Source of the DNA: Terrimonas_A sp036262095
Lineage (GTDB): Bacteria > Bacteroidota > Bacteroidia > Chitinophagales > Chitinophagaceae
DNA length: 26,920 nt
Assembly: GCA_036262095.1 (NCBI GenBank)
Contig: DATAJQ010000120.1
Location: 1-26,920, forward strand
Reading direction: 5' to 3'
Shown here in pieces: positions 7,605 through 16,409 of the stretch. The stretch's first letter is position 1. Each line of letters opens with the position of its first letter. The notes under the pieces are model-generated. The model saw only the letters and a program-made list of their open reading frames with translations. It made no database searches and was not told where the DNA came from. The translations under genes and the position numbers were made by a program.

Positions 7605-10600
7605 ATGAGCTATACGCCTGTCAACAAGATCAGGATTGTCACTGCAGCCTCCCTCTTCGATGGTCATGACGCCGCCATCAATATTATGCGCCGCATCCTT
7701 CAGGGCAAGGGTGCCGAGATCATCCACCTGGGGCATAACCGTTCCGTAAAAGAGATAGTGGAAACTGCTATCGAAGAAGATGTGCAGGGCATTGCCATCA
7801 CCAGCTACCAGGGCGGGCACCTGGAATTTTTTAAATACATGAAAGACCTGCTGGATGAGAATGGCTGTGGGCATATCAAAATATTCGGCGGCGGTGGCGG
7901 CACCATACTGCCGGAAGAAATTGAGGAGCTGCATAAATATGGCATCACCCGGATCTATTCACCGGACGACGGACGGCAGATGGGACTGGAAGGAATGATC
8001 GAAGATGTGATCAGGCAATGTGATATACATCTGAACGGTAAAGCTGAATATAAAACAGCCCTGCAACTGGGTGAAGTAAAAGATATAAGGAAGATAGCCC
8101 GGCAGATCACCAATGCAGAGAACGGCCAGGCTCCGGCTGCCTCCAAAGTTAACAACAGGATACCGGTGCTGGGCATCACCGGCACAGGCGGTGCAGGCAA
8201 AAGCAGTGTGACAGATGAACTGGTAAGAAGGTTTCTGCAGAATTTTACCAGCAAAACCATTGCTGTTATTTCTGTGGACCCCTCCAAGAAAAAAACAGGC
8301 GGTGCTTTATTGGGCGACAGGATAAGGATGAACGCGATCTCTCATCCACGGGCTTATATGCGCAGCCTTGCCACCCGCGATGACAATACCGCTTTGAGTC
8401 ATCATGTGCAGGAAGCTATTGATGTGTGCAAGGAAGCCGGTTTTGATTTTATTATCCTTGAATCGGCAGGCGTAGGCCAAAGTGATGCGTCCATTCTTGA
8501 TTACTGCGATGTAAGCATGTATGTGATGACGCCTGAATACGGAGCGGCTTCGCAACTGGAGAAGATCAATATGCTGGATTATGCTGACATCATTTGCATC
8601 AACAAGTTTGATAAAGCCGGAGCACTGGATGCAATGGCAGATGTGAAGAAACAATACAAACGCAATCATGCCCTGTGGACAGCAAAGAATGAAGAGCTTC
8701 CTGTGATTGGCACCATGGCCAGCAAGTTCAATGATGAAGGGGTGAATCATTTGTTTGCACTCCTGCTGAAAGTGATTGAAACAAAAGCAAAGGTCAATTT
8801 TGGCGAATTCCATTTTTCTGCTTCCGCTAAAGTTTCTCCATCCATCATTCCTGCTAAAAGAGTAAGATACCTCAGTGAGATCAGTGAGGCCAACCGCAAC
8901 TATGATCAATTGGTGAGAGACCAGGCAGCGATTGCCAGTAAACTTTACCAACTGGAAGGCGTGTTGGAAACGCTGAAGGAGAAAACACCGGATGAATTAT
9001 TAACTGTAATAAAACAGCAGATCGAATTTTATACCGGCCAGTTAACACCGGTAAGCCGTAAGCTGTTGCAACACTGGGATGAAAAAGTAAAAGAATATCA
9101 AAAAGATTATTACGAATATACCGTGAGGGATAAAGTGATCCGGCAGGAAATGTTTACCAAAAGCCTGTCCGGTACCCGGATACCCAAAGTGGTATTGCCT
9201 AAATACAAAGACTGGGGGGATATCCTGCAATGGCAGGCACAGGAGAATGTGCCGGGGCATTTCCCTTTCACTGCGGGTGTATTTCCGCTAAAACGCGAGG
9301 GCGAAGATCCAACGAGAATGTTTGCCGGCGAAGGAGGCCCTGAGAGAACGAATAAACGTTTTCACTACGTAAGTGTGGACCAACCAGCCAAACGGTTGTC
9401 TACCGCTTTTGATAGTGTGACGTTGTATGGGGAAGATCCTGATCACCGCCCTGATATTTATGGAAAGATCGGCAATAGCGGAGTAAGCATTGCCACAGTG
9501 GATGACGCCAAGAAATTATACAGCGGCTTTGATCTCTGCGATCCCCGCACTTCGGTAAGTATGACGATCAATGGCCCTGCGCCGGTGATACTCGCCTTTT
9601 TCATGAATGCGGCAATAGATCAGCAATGTGAAAAATGGATACAGAAAGAAAATAAGGAAGAGTGGATAACGGAAGCGTTCCGGAAAAAATATGGCGCTAC
9701 GCCAAAGCCTTATTACAATAATCCTTCTTCACCCGGTATGCTGCCGGAAGGAAATAATGGATTAGGTCTGGCCCTGCTTGGCCTGAGCGGAGACGAAGTG
9801 TTGCCGGCGGATATCTATCAGCAATGTAAAGATGCTGCTCTGCAACAGGTAAGAGGCACTGTGCAGGCGGATATATTGAAAGAAGACCAGGCACAGAATA
9901 CCTGTATCTTCTCTACAGAATTTGCATTGAAGCTGATGGGTGATGTACAGGAATATTTTATCGAACAAAAAGTAAAGAATTTTTATAGCGTAAGCATTTC
10001 AGGGTATCATATTGCGGAAGCAGGGGCTAACCCTATTACGCAACTGGCTTTCACACTGGCAAATGGATTCACTTATGTGGAATATTATTTAAGCCGGGGA
10101 ATGGTTATTGATGATTTTGCCCCCAACCTTTCTTTCTTCTTCAGCAATGGGATGGATCCTGAATACAGTGTGATAGGAAGAGTGGCGCGCCGTATCTGGG
10201 CCAAAGCCATGAGGTATAAGTACAAGGCCAACAAGCGCAGCCAAATGTTGAAATATCATATACAAACATCCGGTCGCAGCCTTCATGCACAGGAGATCGA
10301 TTTCAATGATATCCGCACCACGCTGCAAGCCCTGTATGCGATATATGATAACTGCAATTCACTTCACACCAATGCGTATGATGAGGCCATTACTACACCC
10401 ACAGAAGAAAGCGTGAGAAGGGCCATGGCGATCCAGCTTATCATCAACCGTGAGCTGGGCACAGCTAAAGCCGAGAACTTTACGCAAGGTTCTTTTGTAA
10501 TGGAAGAATTGACCAACCTGGTAGAAGAAGCAGTGTTGCAGGAATTTGACCGGCTTACAGAAAGAGGCGGTGTGCTGGGAGCAATGGAAAGGATGTATCA

Positions 10601-10952
10601 ACGTAATAAGATACAGGAAGAAAGCCTGTATTACGAACACCAGAAACATACCGGCGAGCTACCGCTGATCGGCGTGAATACTTTCCTGAATAAAAAAGGC
10701 TCACCCACCATTGTTCCTTCTGAAGTGATCCGCAGCACCAGGGAAGAAAAGGAACAGCAGATCAGTAACCTGCAGGCTTTCTGCAAGCATCATGAAAACA
10801 AAGCCGGATCAATGCTGAAAGAATTGAAAGAAGTAGCCATTAACGACGGCAACCTGTTTGCTTCATTGATGGAAACAGTGAAATATTGTTCTTTGGGGCA
10901 GATCACGCATGCATTGTATGAGGTGGGAGGGCAGTACAGGAGGAATATGTAA
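7605..10952 (+). CDS. icmF: Fused isobutyryl-CoA mutase IcmF (B12 domain, MeaI-type GTPase, mutase)
   Basis: 1115 residues, the usual length of IcmF. Residues 1-140 form the B12-binding domain with DGHDAA; His21 is the cobalt lower-axial ligand position. Residues about 185-395 are the G-protein chaperone, with P-loop GTGGAGKSS (193-201) and NKFD (333-336). Residues about 530-1115 are the substrate-binding mutase barrel and its continuation. Two positions decide the substrate class. Phe560 in TAGVF and Gln764 in QAQNT align with the Tyr and Arg that hold the carboxylate in methylmalonyl-CoA mutase. Their replacement supports an isobutyryl/n-butyryl-CoA (or related branched acyl-CoA) mutase. 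The fused GTPase loads and protects adenosylcobalamin. The gene stands alone between two convergent or divergent neighbours. Confidence 0.95.
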   Translation: MSYTPVNKIRIVTAASLFDGHDAAINIMRRILQGKGAEIIHLGHNRSVKEIVETAIEEDVQGIAITSYQGGHLEFFKYMKDLLDENGCGHIKIFGGGGGTILPEEIEELHKYGITRIYSPDDGRQMGLEGMIEDVIRQCDIHLNGKAEYKTALQLGEVKDIRKIARQITNAENGQAPAASKVNNRIPVLGITGTGGAGKSSVTDELVRRFLQNFTSKTIAVISVDPSKKKTGGALLGDRIRMNAISHPRAYMRSLATRDDNTALSHHVQEAIDVCKEAGFDFIILESAGVGQSDASILDYCDVSMYVMTPEYGAASQLEKINMLDYADIICINKFDKAGALDAMADVKKQYKRNHALWTAKNEELPVIGTMASKFNDEGVNHLFALLLKVIETKAKVNFGEFHFSASAKVSPSIIPAKRVRYLSEISEANRNYDQLVRDQAAIASKLYQLEGVLETLKEKTPDELLTVIKQQIEFYTGQLTPVSRKLLQHWDEKVKEYQKDYYEYTVRDKVIRQEMFTKSLSGTRIPKVVLPKYKDWGDILQWQAQENVPGHFPFTAGVFPLKREGEDPTRMFAGEGGPERTNKRFHYVSVDQPAKRLSTAFDSVTLYGEDPDHRPDIYGKIGNSGVSIATVDDAKKLYSGFDLCDPRTSVSMTINGPAPVILAFFMNAAIDQQCEKWIQKENKEEWITEAFRKKYGATPKPYYNNPSSPGMLPEGNNGLGLALLGLSGDEVLPADIYQQCKDAALQQVRGTVQADILKEDQAQNTCIFSTEFALKLMGDVQEYFIEQKVKNFYSVSISGYHIAEAGANPITQLAFTLANGFTYVEYYLSRGMVIDDFAPNLSFFFSNGMDPEYSVIGRVARRIWAKAMRYKYKANKRSQMLKYHIQTSGRSLHAQEIDFNDIRTTLQALYAIYDNCNSLHTNAYDEAITTPTEESVRRAMAIQLIINRELGTAKAENFTQGSFVMEELTNLVEEAVLQEFDRLTERGGVLGAMERMYQRNKIQEESLYYEHQKHTGELPLIGVNTFLNKKGSPTIVPSEVIRSTREEKEQQISNLQAFCKHHENKAGSMLKELKEVAINDGNLFASLMETVKYCSLGQITHALYEVGGQYRRNM

Positions 10953-10957
10953 AAGAC

Positions 10958-11029
10958 GTTGACCGTTGTCCGGCTTTAATAAATTACCTGTAATACTAGC
11001 CGGGCAACGGTCAACGAGCAACGGTCAAC
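10958..11029. repeat. Heptad hairpin repeat, copy 3 / likely bidirectional terminator
   Basis: GTTGACCGTTGTCCGGCT at 10958-10975 pairs with AGCCGGGCAACGGTCAAC at 10998-11015 at 17 of 18 positions, with a 22-nt loop. The right side continues with further heptads up to 11029. Read on the minus strand, the right half is the heptads CGTTGCT, CGTTGAC and CGTTGCC. It fills the 82-nt gap between the convergent icmF and DJ-1/PfpI genes, where a strong hairpin would act as a terminator in both directions. There is no long T-run, so it would not be a classical intrinsic terminator. Confidence 0.75.
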
Positions 11030-11034
11030 CACAC

Positions 11035-11613
11035 TTAATGTGCCGGCACCGGCGTATACACCGCCGGTTTATGCTTTCCTTCCTTTATCTCTTCAATCAT
11101 CTTCTTATTGAAAGCATCCAGATCTTTTGGACTGCGGCTGGTAACAAGCCCATTGTCAGTAACCACTTCTTTATCTGCCCAAACTGCACCGGCATTTTGC
11201 AGATCTGTTTTTACAGAAGGATAAGAAGTCATTTTACGGCCACTGATCATCCCCGTTTCAATCAATAACTGCGGACCATGGCAAATTGCAGCTATGGGTT
11301 TCCCAGCTTCCAGGAATTGTTGCGCAAATTCCACACACTTATGGTTCATTCGCATCTTATCAGGGTTGAGCACACCGCCGGGGATCATTAACGCATCATA
11401 GTCATCAGCTTTGGCATTTTCAATTGACACATCCACGGGCAGTTCGATCGACCAGTGATCATGATTCCAGGCTTTCACTTTATCTTTTTGAGGGGACACG
11501 ATATGTACTTCTGCACCAGCGGCTTCCAGTTCCTGCTTTGGGCTCGTGAGCTCCACTTCCTCAAAGCCGGTCTCTGTCAGGATTGCGACTTTTTTTCCAC
11601 GTAAGCTTTGCAT
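11035..11613 (-). CDS. DJ-1/PfpI family protein (YhbO/PfpI-like)
   Basis: 192 residues of the PfpI branch of the DJ-1 superfamily. The nucleophile elbow is AAICHGPQLLIE with Cys111 and the following His112. The conserved acidic residue is in GFEEVE (about Glu18), and the flavodoxin-like core is evident in KKVAILTETG and YDALMIPGG. Members have been described as glyoxalase/deglycase enzymes, stress proteins or proteases, so the exact activity is uncertain. It is probably cytoplasmic, since no signal peptide is present. The gene is convergent with icmF across a hairpin repeat and divergent from the amidase lipoprotein gene. Confidence 0.88.
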   Translation of the reverse strand: MQSLRGKKVAILTETGFEEVELTSPKQELEAAGAEVHIVSPQKDKVKAWNHDHWSIELPVDVSIENAKADDYDALMIPGGVLNPDKMRMNHKCVEFAQQFLEAGKPIAAICHGPQLLIETGMISGRKMTSYPSVKTDLQNAGAVWADKEVVTDNGLVTSRSPKDLDAFNKKMIEEIKEGKHKPAVYTPVPAH

Positions 11614-11720
11614 GATATTTTATTTTGAGTTGAGTAAACAGGTTTACGGAGAATAAGGCTCAAAAACGGTACCAGTACAAATCTTTATCTTTATAGCTCA
11701 TACGTAATTGAAATACTGGC

Positions 11721-12521
11721 ATGAGATATTTTTATTTGGCGATCGTCATAATCATTTTTGCAGCTTGTTCTCCTTATGCAAAGACCAATAAGGTTTATAA
11801 GAAACAAGCAAAAGAATACAGCAAGTTGCTCCGGGAGTACCCTGTAAAAGATTCCGCAGGTCTGCTTTATGCAGATACCTGGGTAGGCACTACCAATTTT
11901 TCCATGCGCAGACCTAATTATGTAGTGATCCATCATACTGCACAGAACAGTTGTGAACAAACGCTGACCACGTTTACGCTTCCAAGAACACAGGTGAGCG
12001 CACACTATGTGATTTGTAAAGATGGTACCGTGCATCACATGCTGAATGATCTGCTGAGGGCGCATCATGCGGGTGTAAGCAGATGGGGAAATAATACAGA
12101 CCTCAACAGCAGCAGTATCGGGATCGAGATAGATAATAATGGTACGGATAGTTTCAGTGTACAGCAGATCAGCAGTCTCCTGGTATTGCTTGGCCGTCTT
12201 AAAAGGGCATATAATATCCCTACTACCAACTTTATCGGTCATGCAGATGTTGCGCCAGGCCGTAAGGTTGATCCAAACAGGACATTTCCCTGGCAACGCT
12301 TAGCCGAGCAGGGATATGGTTGCTGGTATGATACTGCAGGAGTGCAGTTGCCTGCTGATTTTAACCCTATGCAGGCATTGCGTATTATTGGCTATTCCAT
12401 TAAAAAACCTGAAACGGCAATTGCTTCTTTCAAACTACATTTTGTGCCTTCCGATTCATCTTTAACTATTACGGATGAGCAAAAGAAAATTTTATGGAGC
12501 CTGCAGAAGAAATATGAATAA
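11721..12521 (+). CDS. N-acetylmuramoyl-L-alanine amidase lipoprotein (Amidase_2)
   Basis: 266 residues. The N-terminus is a lipoprotein signal with lipobox IFAAC (Cys16), so the mature protein should be anchored in a membrane facing the periplasm. The catalytic domain (about 60-200) is Amidase_2/AmpD-like. The zinc ligands are a His in VVIHHTA (71/72), His174 in IGHADVAPG and Asp184 in RKVDP; the conserved acid is Glu136 in SIGIEI. It should cleave the bond between MurNAc and L-alanine in peptidoglycan or released muropeptides. Its products, anhydro- or free muramyl sugars and peptides, could feed the AmgK/MurU-type salvage genes 4-5 kb away, but that link is inference. A C-terminal tail of about 60 residues is not recognised. 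Confidence 0.9.
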   Translation: MRYFYLAIVIIIFAACSPYAKTNKVYKKQAKEYSKLLREYPVKDSAGLLYADTWVGTTNFSMRRPNYVVIHHTAQNSCEQTLTTFTLPRTQVSAHYVICKDGTVHHMLNDLLRAHHAGVSRWGNNTDLNSSSIGIEIDNNGTDSFSVQQISSLLVLLGRLKRAYNIPTTNFIGHADVAPGRKVDPNRTFPWQRLAEQGYGCWYDTAGVQLPADFNPMQALRIIGYSIKKPETAIASFKLHFVPSDSSLTITDEQKKILWSLQKKYE

Positions 12522-12601
12522 AAGAGGCTATACTATTTTTTTTATGTAAGCGTTAAATTTGCTGCATAATTAGCTTAACCTTTGAGAAGATAAATTTTTG
12601 T

Positions 12602-15298
12602 ATGACAGCAGAACACCAAAGGCTCGCCGTTAATGCTGGTAAATCTGTTCCTTTAGCTCAATGGGGACCTTACCTGAGTGAAAGGCAATGGGGCACTGTG
12701 CGGGAAGATTACAGCCCGAATGGAGATGCCTGGCATTATTTCCCTTTTGATCACGCTAACTGCAGGGCATATACCTGGGGGGAAGATGGGCTCGGCGGAA
12801 TTTCAGATTTCTTTGGTAATCTCTGTTTCGCTATTGCCCTTTGGAATGGGAATGATCCTATTCTAAAAGAACGTTTGTTTGGCCTTAGCAATCCCGAAGG
12901 CAATCATGGAGAAGATGTAAAAGAGCTGTATTATCATCTGGACAATCTGCCTACACATTATTATATGGAATACCTGTACAAATATCCGCAGCAGGCATTT
13001 CCTTATGAGCAGCTAAGAACAGAGAACCGAAATCGCAGCAAACAAGATCCCGAATACGAGATCCTTGATACCGGTGTGTTTGACAACAACCAGTACTTTG
13101 ACGTGCTGATAACTTATGCCAAACAAAGCGCACAGGATATTTTTATAAAGATTGATATAACCAACCGGTATTCCAAAGGAGCAGAAATAACCGCGCTTCC
13201 CACTTTGTGGTTTTATAACCGGTGGAGAGATGGGACCTTTAAGGAAAAACCTTCCATTAAGCCGGTTAATAAAATCACTGTTAAAGCGGAGCATGAGCGC
13301 CTGGGAGATTATTATTTCTATTTCCAACCGGCTGATAATACTTTATATACCGAAAATGAAACTAATACAGAGATTGTAACCGGAGCTCCCAACACTTCTA
13401 TCTTCACTAAAGATGCGTTCAACCAGGCCATCATCAAAGGCGAAAATTTCGAAGAATTATCCAACAGGAAAGAAGGGACCAAGTTTTCACCTGTTTATAA
13501 AATGAAAATTGCAGCCGGGGCGACAAAGACAATTTACTGCCGGCTCAATGCAAAGCTGGTGGAACGGCCTTTTGCTTCCGGCTTCAAGGATGTTTTCACC
13601 GTAAGAAAAAAAGAAGCTGACGATTTTTATGCTGCCATTCTTCCCAAAGGGATGGGTGAGGATATGGCGCAGATACAGCGACAGGCGCTATCGGGTATAT
13701 TATGGAGCAAACAGTATTATCATTTCGATGTGCAGGAATGGCTTACAACAAGTGACGGCATTTCGCCGGTAAGCCCTTCAAAAATGACGGGCCGGAACAG
13801 TGACTGGACGCATTTGAAAAACCAGGACATCATCATGATGCCTGATAAATGGGAGTACCCGTGGTATGCAGCCTGGGACCTTGCGTTTCAGTGTATACCT
13901 ATGGCCGTGGTTGATCCTACTTATGCCAAACATCAGTTGCTGCTGATAATGCGGGAATGGTATATGAAACCTGACGGGCAATTACCAGCCTACGAATGGA
14001 ATTTCAGTGATGTGAACCCGCCTGTTCAGGCCTGGGCGGCGTTGCAGGTATATAATATCGAAAAGAAACAAACCGGTAATGGCGACATCAAATTCTTAAA
14101 GAAAGTATTTCAGAAGCTGCTGATCAATTTCACCTGGTGGATCAACCGGAAAGACGTGAATGGCAACAATATCTTTGAAGGAGGCTTTTTGGGATTGGAT
14201 AATATTGGTGTGTTCAACCGCAGTTTTCATTTTCCCGGCGAAGTGCAACTGGAGCAAGCTGATGGCACCAGTTGGATGGGCACCTATGCGCTGGATATGA
14301 TGGAAATGGCCATTGAGATCGCCATGAACGATGTATCTTTTGAAGATACTGCCACCAAATTTTTTGAGCATTTTGTGTTAATAGCTGAAGCACTTAACCA
14401 GCACGGGTTATGGAATGAAGAAGACCGTTTTTATTACGATGTGCTGTGTGTAAGCGGCGCTGAGCCAGTACCGTTGCGGATCCAATCTGTTGTAGGGATC
14501 ACAGCCTTGTATGCCGTGTCCACGATCAATAAGAAAGCACTGGATCATTTGACCGATTTTAAAAAACGGATCACCTGGTTTGAGAACTACCGGAAAAAGA
14601 ATGCCAAGTTCTGGCCCAATGAAGAAAGAAGCAATGATGGCGAAATACTCCTGTCATTAATTCCTAAAGACAAGCTGGTTGACCTGTTGAAACGGCTGCT
14701 GGACGAAGATGGCTTTTTATCAGAAGGGGGAATCCGCGCTTTATCAAAATACCATGATCAGCATCCCTATTCCGTTACGGTTGACGGGAATATTTACAGC
14801 ATACGTTATGATCCCGGTGATGCAACATCGGATATGTTTGGCGGCAATTCCAACTGGCGCGGCCCTGTATGGATGCCCATCAACTTCCTGATCATTCAAT
14901 CCATCCGGAAATACGGAGAGTTTTACGGCGATTCATTGCAGGTGGAGTACCCTGTTGGTTCAGGAGAACAAATGAACCTGAGCAAAGTGGCGGAACACCT
15001 TACCAAACGTGTGATCAGTTTGTTTGAGAAAACATCTGATGGTTCACGTCGTCTGCATGGCAATTACAGTTGGTTCTATAAACAGCCCGGTAATGAACGC
15101 CTTGTATCTTTTTATGAATACTTTCATGGAGATTCAGGAAGAGGGCTTGGTGCTTCGCATCAAACAGGATGGACTGCACTGGTGGCTGAGTTGATCAGTG
15201 AATATGGCCGGAACACTAGTAGTGCGAATAACGCGAATGATGGCGCGAATAGTGTGGATGAGGTGCCAGTCGCGGGAATGGTGTCTGATGAAGAGTGA
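12602..15298 (+). CDS. Large GH63-type glucosidase (MGH1-like (alpha/alpha)6 barrel)
   Basis: 898 residues of the large bacterial family usually labelled 'glucosidase', related to GH63 mannosyl-oligosaccharide glucosidases. The N-terminal region has LSERQWGTVREDYSPNGDAW and GEDGLGGISD, typical of this family. The C-terminal barrel has WYAAWDLAFQ near residue 425, LGLDNIGVFNR (in the 530s) and NSNWRGPVWMPINFL near residue 755. These hold the inverting acid/base pair in relatives. No signal peptide is seen, so a cytoplasmic role on a glucosylated compound is likely; the substrate cannot be stated. A TAACCTTTG stretch at 12577-12585 resembles a Bacteroidota -7 element with one extra base. The last 35 residues are low-complexity (Asn/Ser/Ala-rich). 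It converges on the AraC regulator with only 21 nt between. Confidence 0.85.
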   Translation: MTAEHQRLAVNAGKSVPLAQWGPYLSERQWGTVREDYSPNGDAWHYFPFDHANCRAYTWGEDGLGGISDFFGNLCFAIALWNGNDPILKERLFGLSNPEGNHGEDVKELYYHLDNLPTHYYMEYLYKYPQQAFPYEQLRTENRNRSKQDPEYEILDTGVFDNNQYFDVLITYAKQSAQDIFIKIDITNRYSKGAEITALPTLWFYNRWRDGTFKEKPSIKPVNKITVKAEHERLGDYYFYFQPADNTLYTENETNTEIVTGAPNTSIFTKDAFNQAIIKGENFEELSNRKEGTKFSPVYKMKIAAGATKTIYCRLNAKLVERPFASGFKDVFTVRKKEADDFYAAILPKGMGEDMAQIQRQALSGILWSKQYYHFDVQEWLTTSDGISPVSPSKMTGRNSDWTHLKNQDIIMMPDKWEYPWYAAWDLAFQCIPMAVVDPTYAKHQLLLIMREWYMKPDGQLPAYEWNFSDVNPPVQAWAALQVYNIEKKQTGNGDIKFLKKVFQKLLINFTWWINRKDVNGNNIFEGGFLGLDNIGVFNRSFHFPGEVQLEQADGTSWMGTYALDMMEMAIEIAMNDVSFEDTATKFFEHFVLIAEALNQHGLWNEEDRFYYDVLCVSGAEPVPLRIQSVVGITALYAVSTINKKALDHLTDFKKRITWFENYRKKNAKFWPNEERSNDGEILLSLIPKDKLVDLLKRLLDEDGFLSEGGIRALSKYHDQHPYSVTVDGNIYSIRYDPGDATSDMFGGNSNWRGPVWMPINFLIIQSIRKYGEFYGDSLQVEYPVGSGEQMNLSKVAEHLTKRVISLFEKTSDGSRRLHGNYSWFYKQPGNERLVSFYEYFHGDSGRGLGASHQTGWTALVAELISEYGRNTSSANNANDGANSVDEVPVAGMVSDEE

Positions 15299-15319
15299 AT
15301 AGGTTGGTTTTCGCCGCGA

Positions 15320-16252
15320 TTAATTCTGTGTGTACAACATCGTCTGATAGACACCGGGAGTGATCCCCTCAGCTTTTTTAAACAGCCTGACAAAATAGTT
15401 TACATCTGTGAAGCCGCATTGAAGGCTTACGGAACTTACATTGTTGCGCTTGTCGGCCAGCAGTTGTTTGGCTAATTTGATACGCTCGCGGTTGATATAA
15501 TCCAGTGGTGTTACCCCGAATTGTTCCTTGAACCATTTGAAAAACATATTGCGGCTCAGGTAAGCTTTTCTGCTTAGTGAATCAACAGCTATTTTTTCTG
15601 TGAGATGTTGATGTATATAATGCAAAACAAAATGAAGCCTGCTTTGATTGGTATTGTCAGTGCTTTCTACAGCCACTTGCTTCAAATGCTGGCTTTGCAC
15701 GAGGCGGATCAGTAATTCTTTGAGGTTAAGGTCCGCAAAAATATTCTTCCCTTTATCCGTGCTGCTGCATACACGTATCAGTTTATTGATCAGATCCGTT
15801 ACTTCTGTGTCGTTGGCAAAATGATACTGGTTGAATTGAAGTTTCCAGTTATGTGCTTCGTGAGGGTCGCTGTTGTAATAGGTGTTGAGATATTGCAAGG
15901 TGTTGTTTACATAAGCAGCATCCACTGCAAGTGCAACACATTGTGTCGGATTATCCATTTCTGCTTCAGGGAAATCTATGACCATGGTTTCATTGGCTGG
16001 AACGATCACGGTTTCGCCCGGCAGGTATTCAAATGCGGGCTTATCAAATAAGTGCATCACTTTTTTACCCTTTACCATGCTGGTGATCACGAAATCATTA
16101 AAGGTCAGTGGTACGCGATAGGTTTCCTGGTAGCTCTCAAAAACGTTCAGCTCACAGTTCTCCAGGTTGAATACGCGGCGGTTTTCAACCAATGTCTGCA
16201 GATATTTTGGCTGTGTAAGATCAACAGGATGGAGATAGTTTTTGGGCGGCAT
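15320..16252 (-). CDS. AraC-family transcriptional regulator (likely controls the divergent aldehyde dehydrogenase)
   Basis: 310 residues. The C-terminal ~100 residues hold two helix-turn-helix motifs of the AraC/XylS type: AYLSRNMFFKWFKEQFG...PLDYINRERI, then VSLQCGFTDVNYFVRLFKKAEGITP. The N-terminal ~190 residues resemble the cupin-like AraC N-terminal sensing domain, with PGETVIVPANE as a recognisable turn. The gene is transcribed away from the aldehyde dehydrogenase gene with 157 nt between the starts, the usual layout for a local activator. An aldehyde or alcohol ligand is a reasonable guess but not visible in the sequence. Confidence 0.92.
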   Translation of the reverse strand: MPPKNYLHPVDLTQPKYLQTLVENRRVFNLENCELNVFESYQETYRVPLTFNDFVITSMVKGKKVMHLFDKPAFEYLPGETVIVPANETMVIDFPEAEMDNPTQCVALAVDAAYVNNTLQYLNTYYNSDPHEAHNWKLQFNQYHFANDTEVTDLINKLIRVCSSTDKGKNIFADLNLKELLIRLVQSQHLKQVAVESTDNTNQSRLHFVLHYIHQHLTEKIAVDSLSRKAYLSRNMFFKWFKEQFGVTPLDYINRERIKLAKQLLADKRNNVSSVSLQCGFTDVNYFVRLFKKAEGITPGVYQTMLYTQN

Positions 16253-16409
16253 ATACGGTACGTTTTAAGCACACAGTAAGGTAGCGCATTTTTAAATCAT
16301 GTATAAATCCAGGGTACGATCGTGCTAGAAGAAAGTACAAAATTACCCAGCTTTTGTTCTTTTATTACTGAAGTTAGGGTATTATTTAACGATTAAAATG
16401 GCTTGAAAT
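16253..16409. promoter_or_regulatory. Divergent control region between AraC regulator and aldehyde dehydrogenase
   Basis: A 157-nt region with no gene. It holds the palindrome ACGATCGT at 16316-16323. This is flanked by an inverted pair, AGGGTA just before it and TACCC about 25 nt after it. Either could be a regulator site. The segment TAACGATTAAA before the dehydrogenase start resembles the TAACCATTAAA leader motif seen at 26050-26060 (minus strand) and 26231-26241. No full-consensus promoter is obvious. Confidence 0.4.

Noticed and set aside
8307..8951. Open frame of 214 codons on the minus strand inside icmF
   Set aside because: It is antisense to a well-conserved GTPase/linker region of icmF, has no recognisable domain and has the composition expected of a shadow frame.
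11035..12521. DJ-1/PfpI and amidase genes as a toxin or phage-defence pair
   Set aside because: They are divergent, both are common housekeeping families, and the amidase has an ordinary lipoprotein signal. Nothing suggests a defence function.
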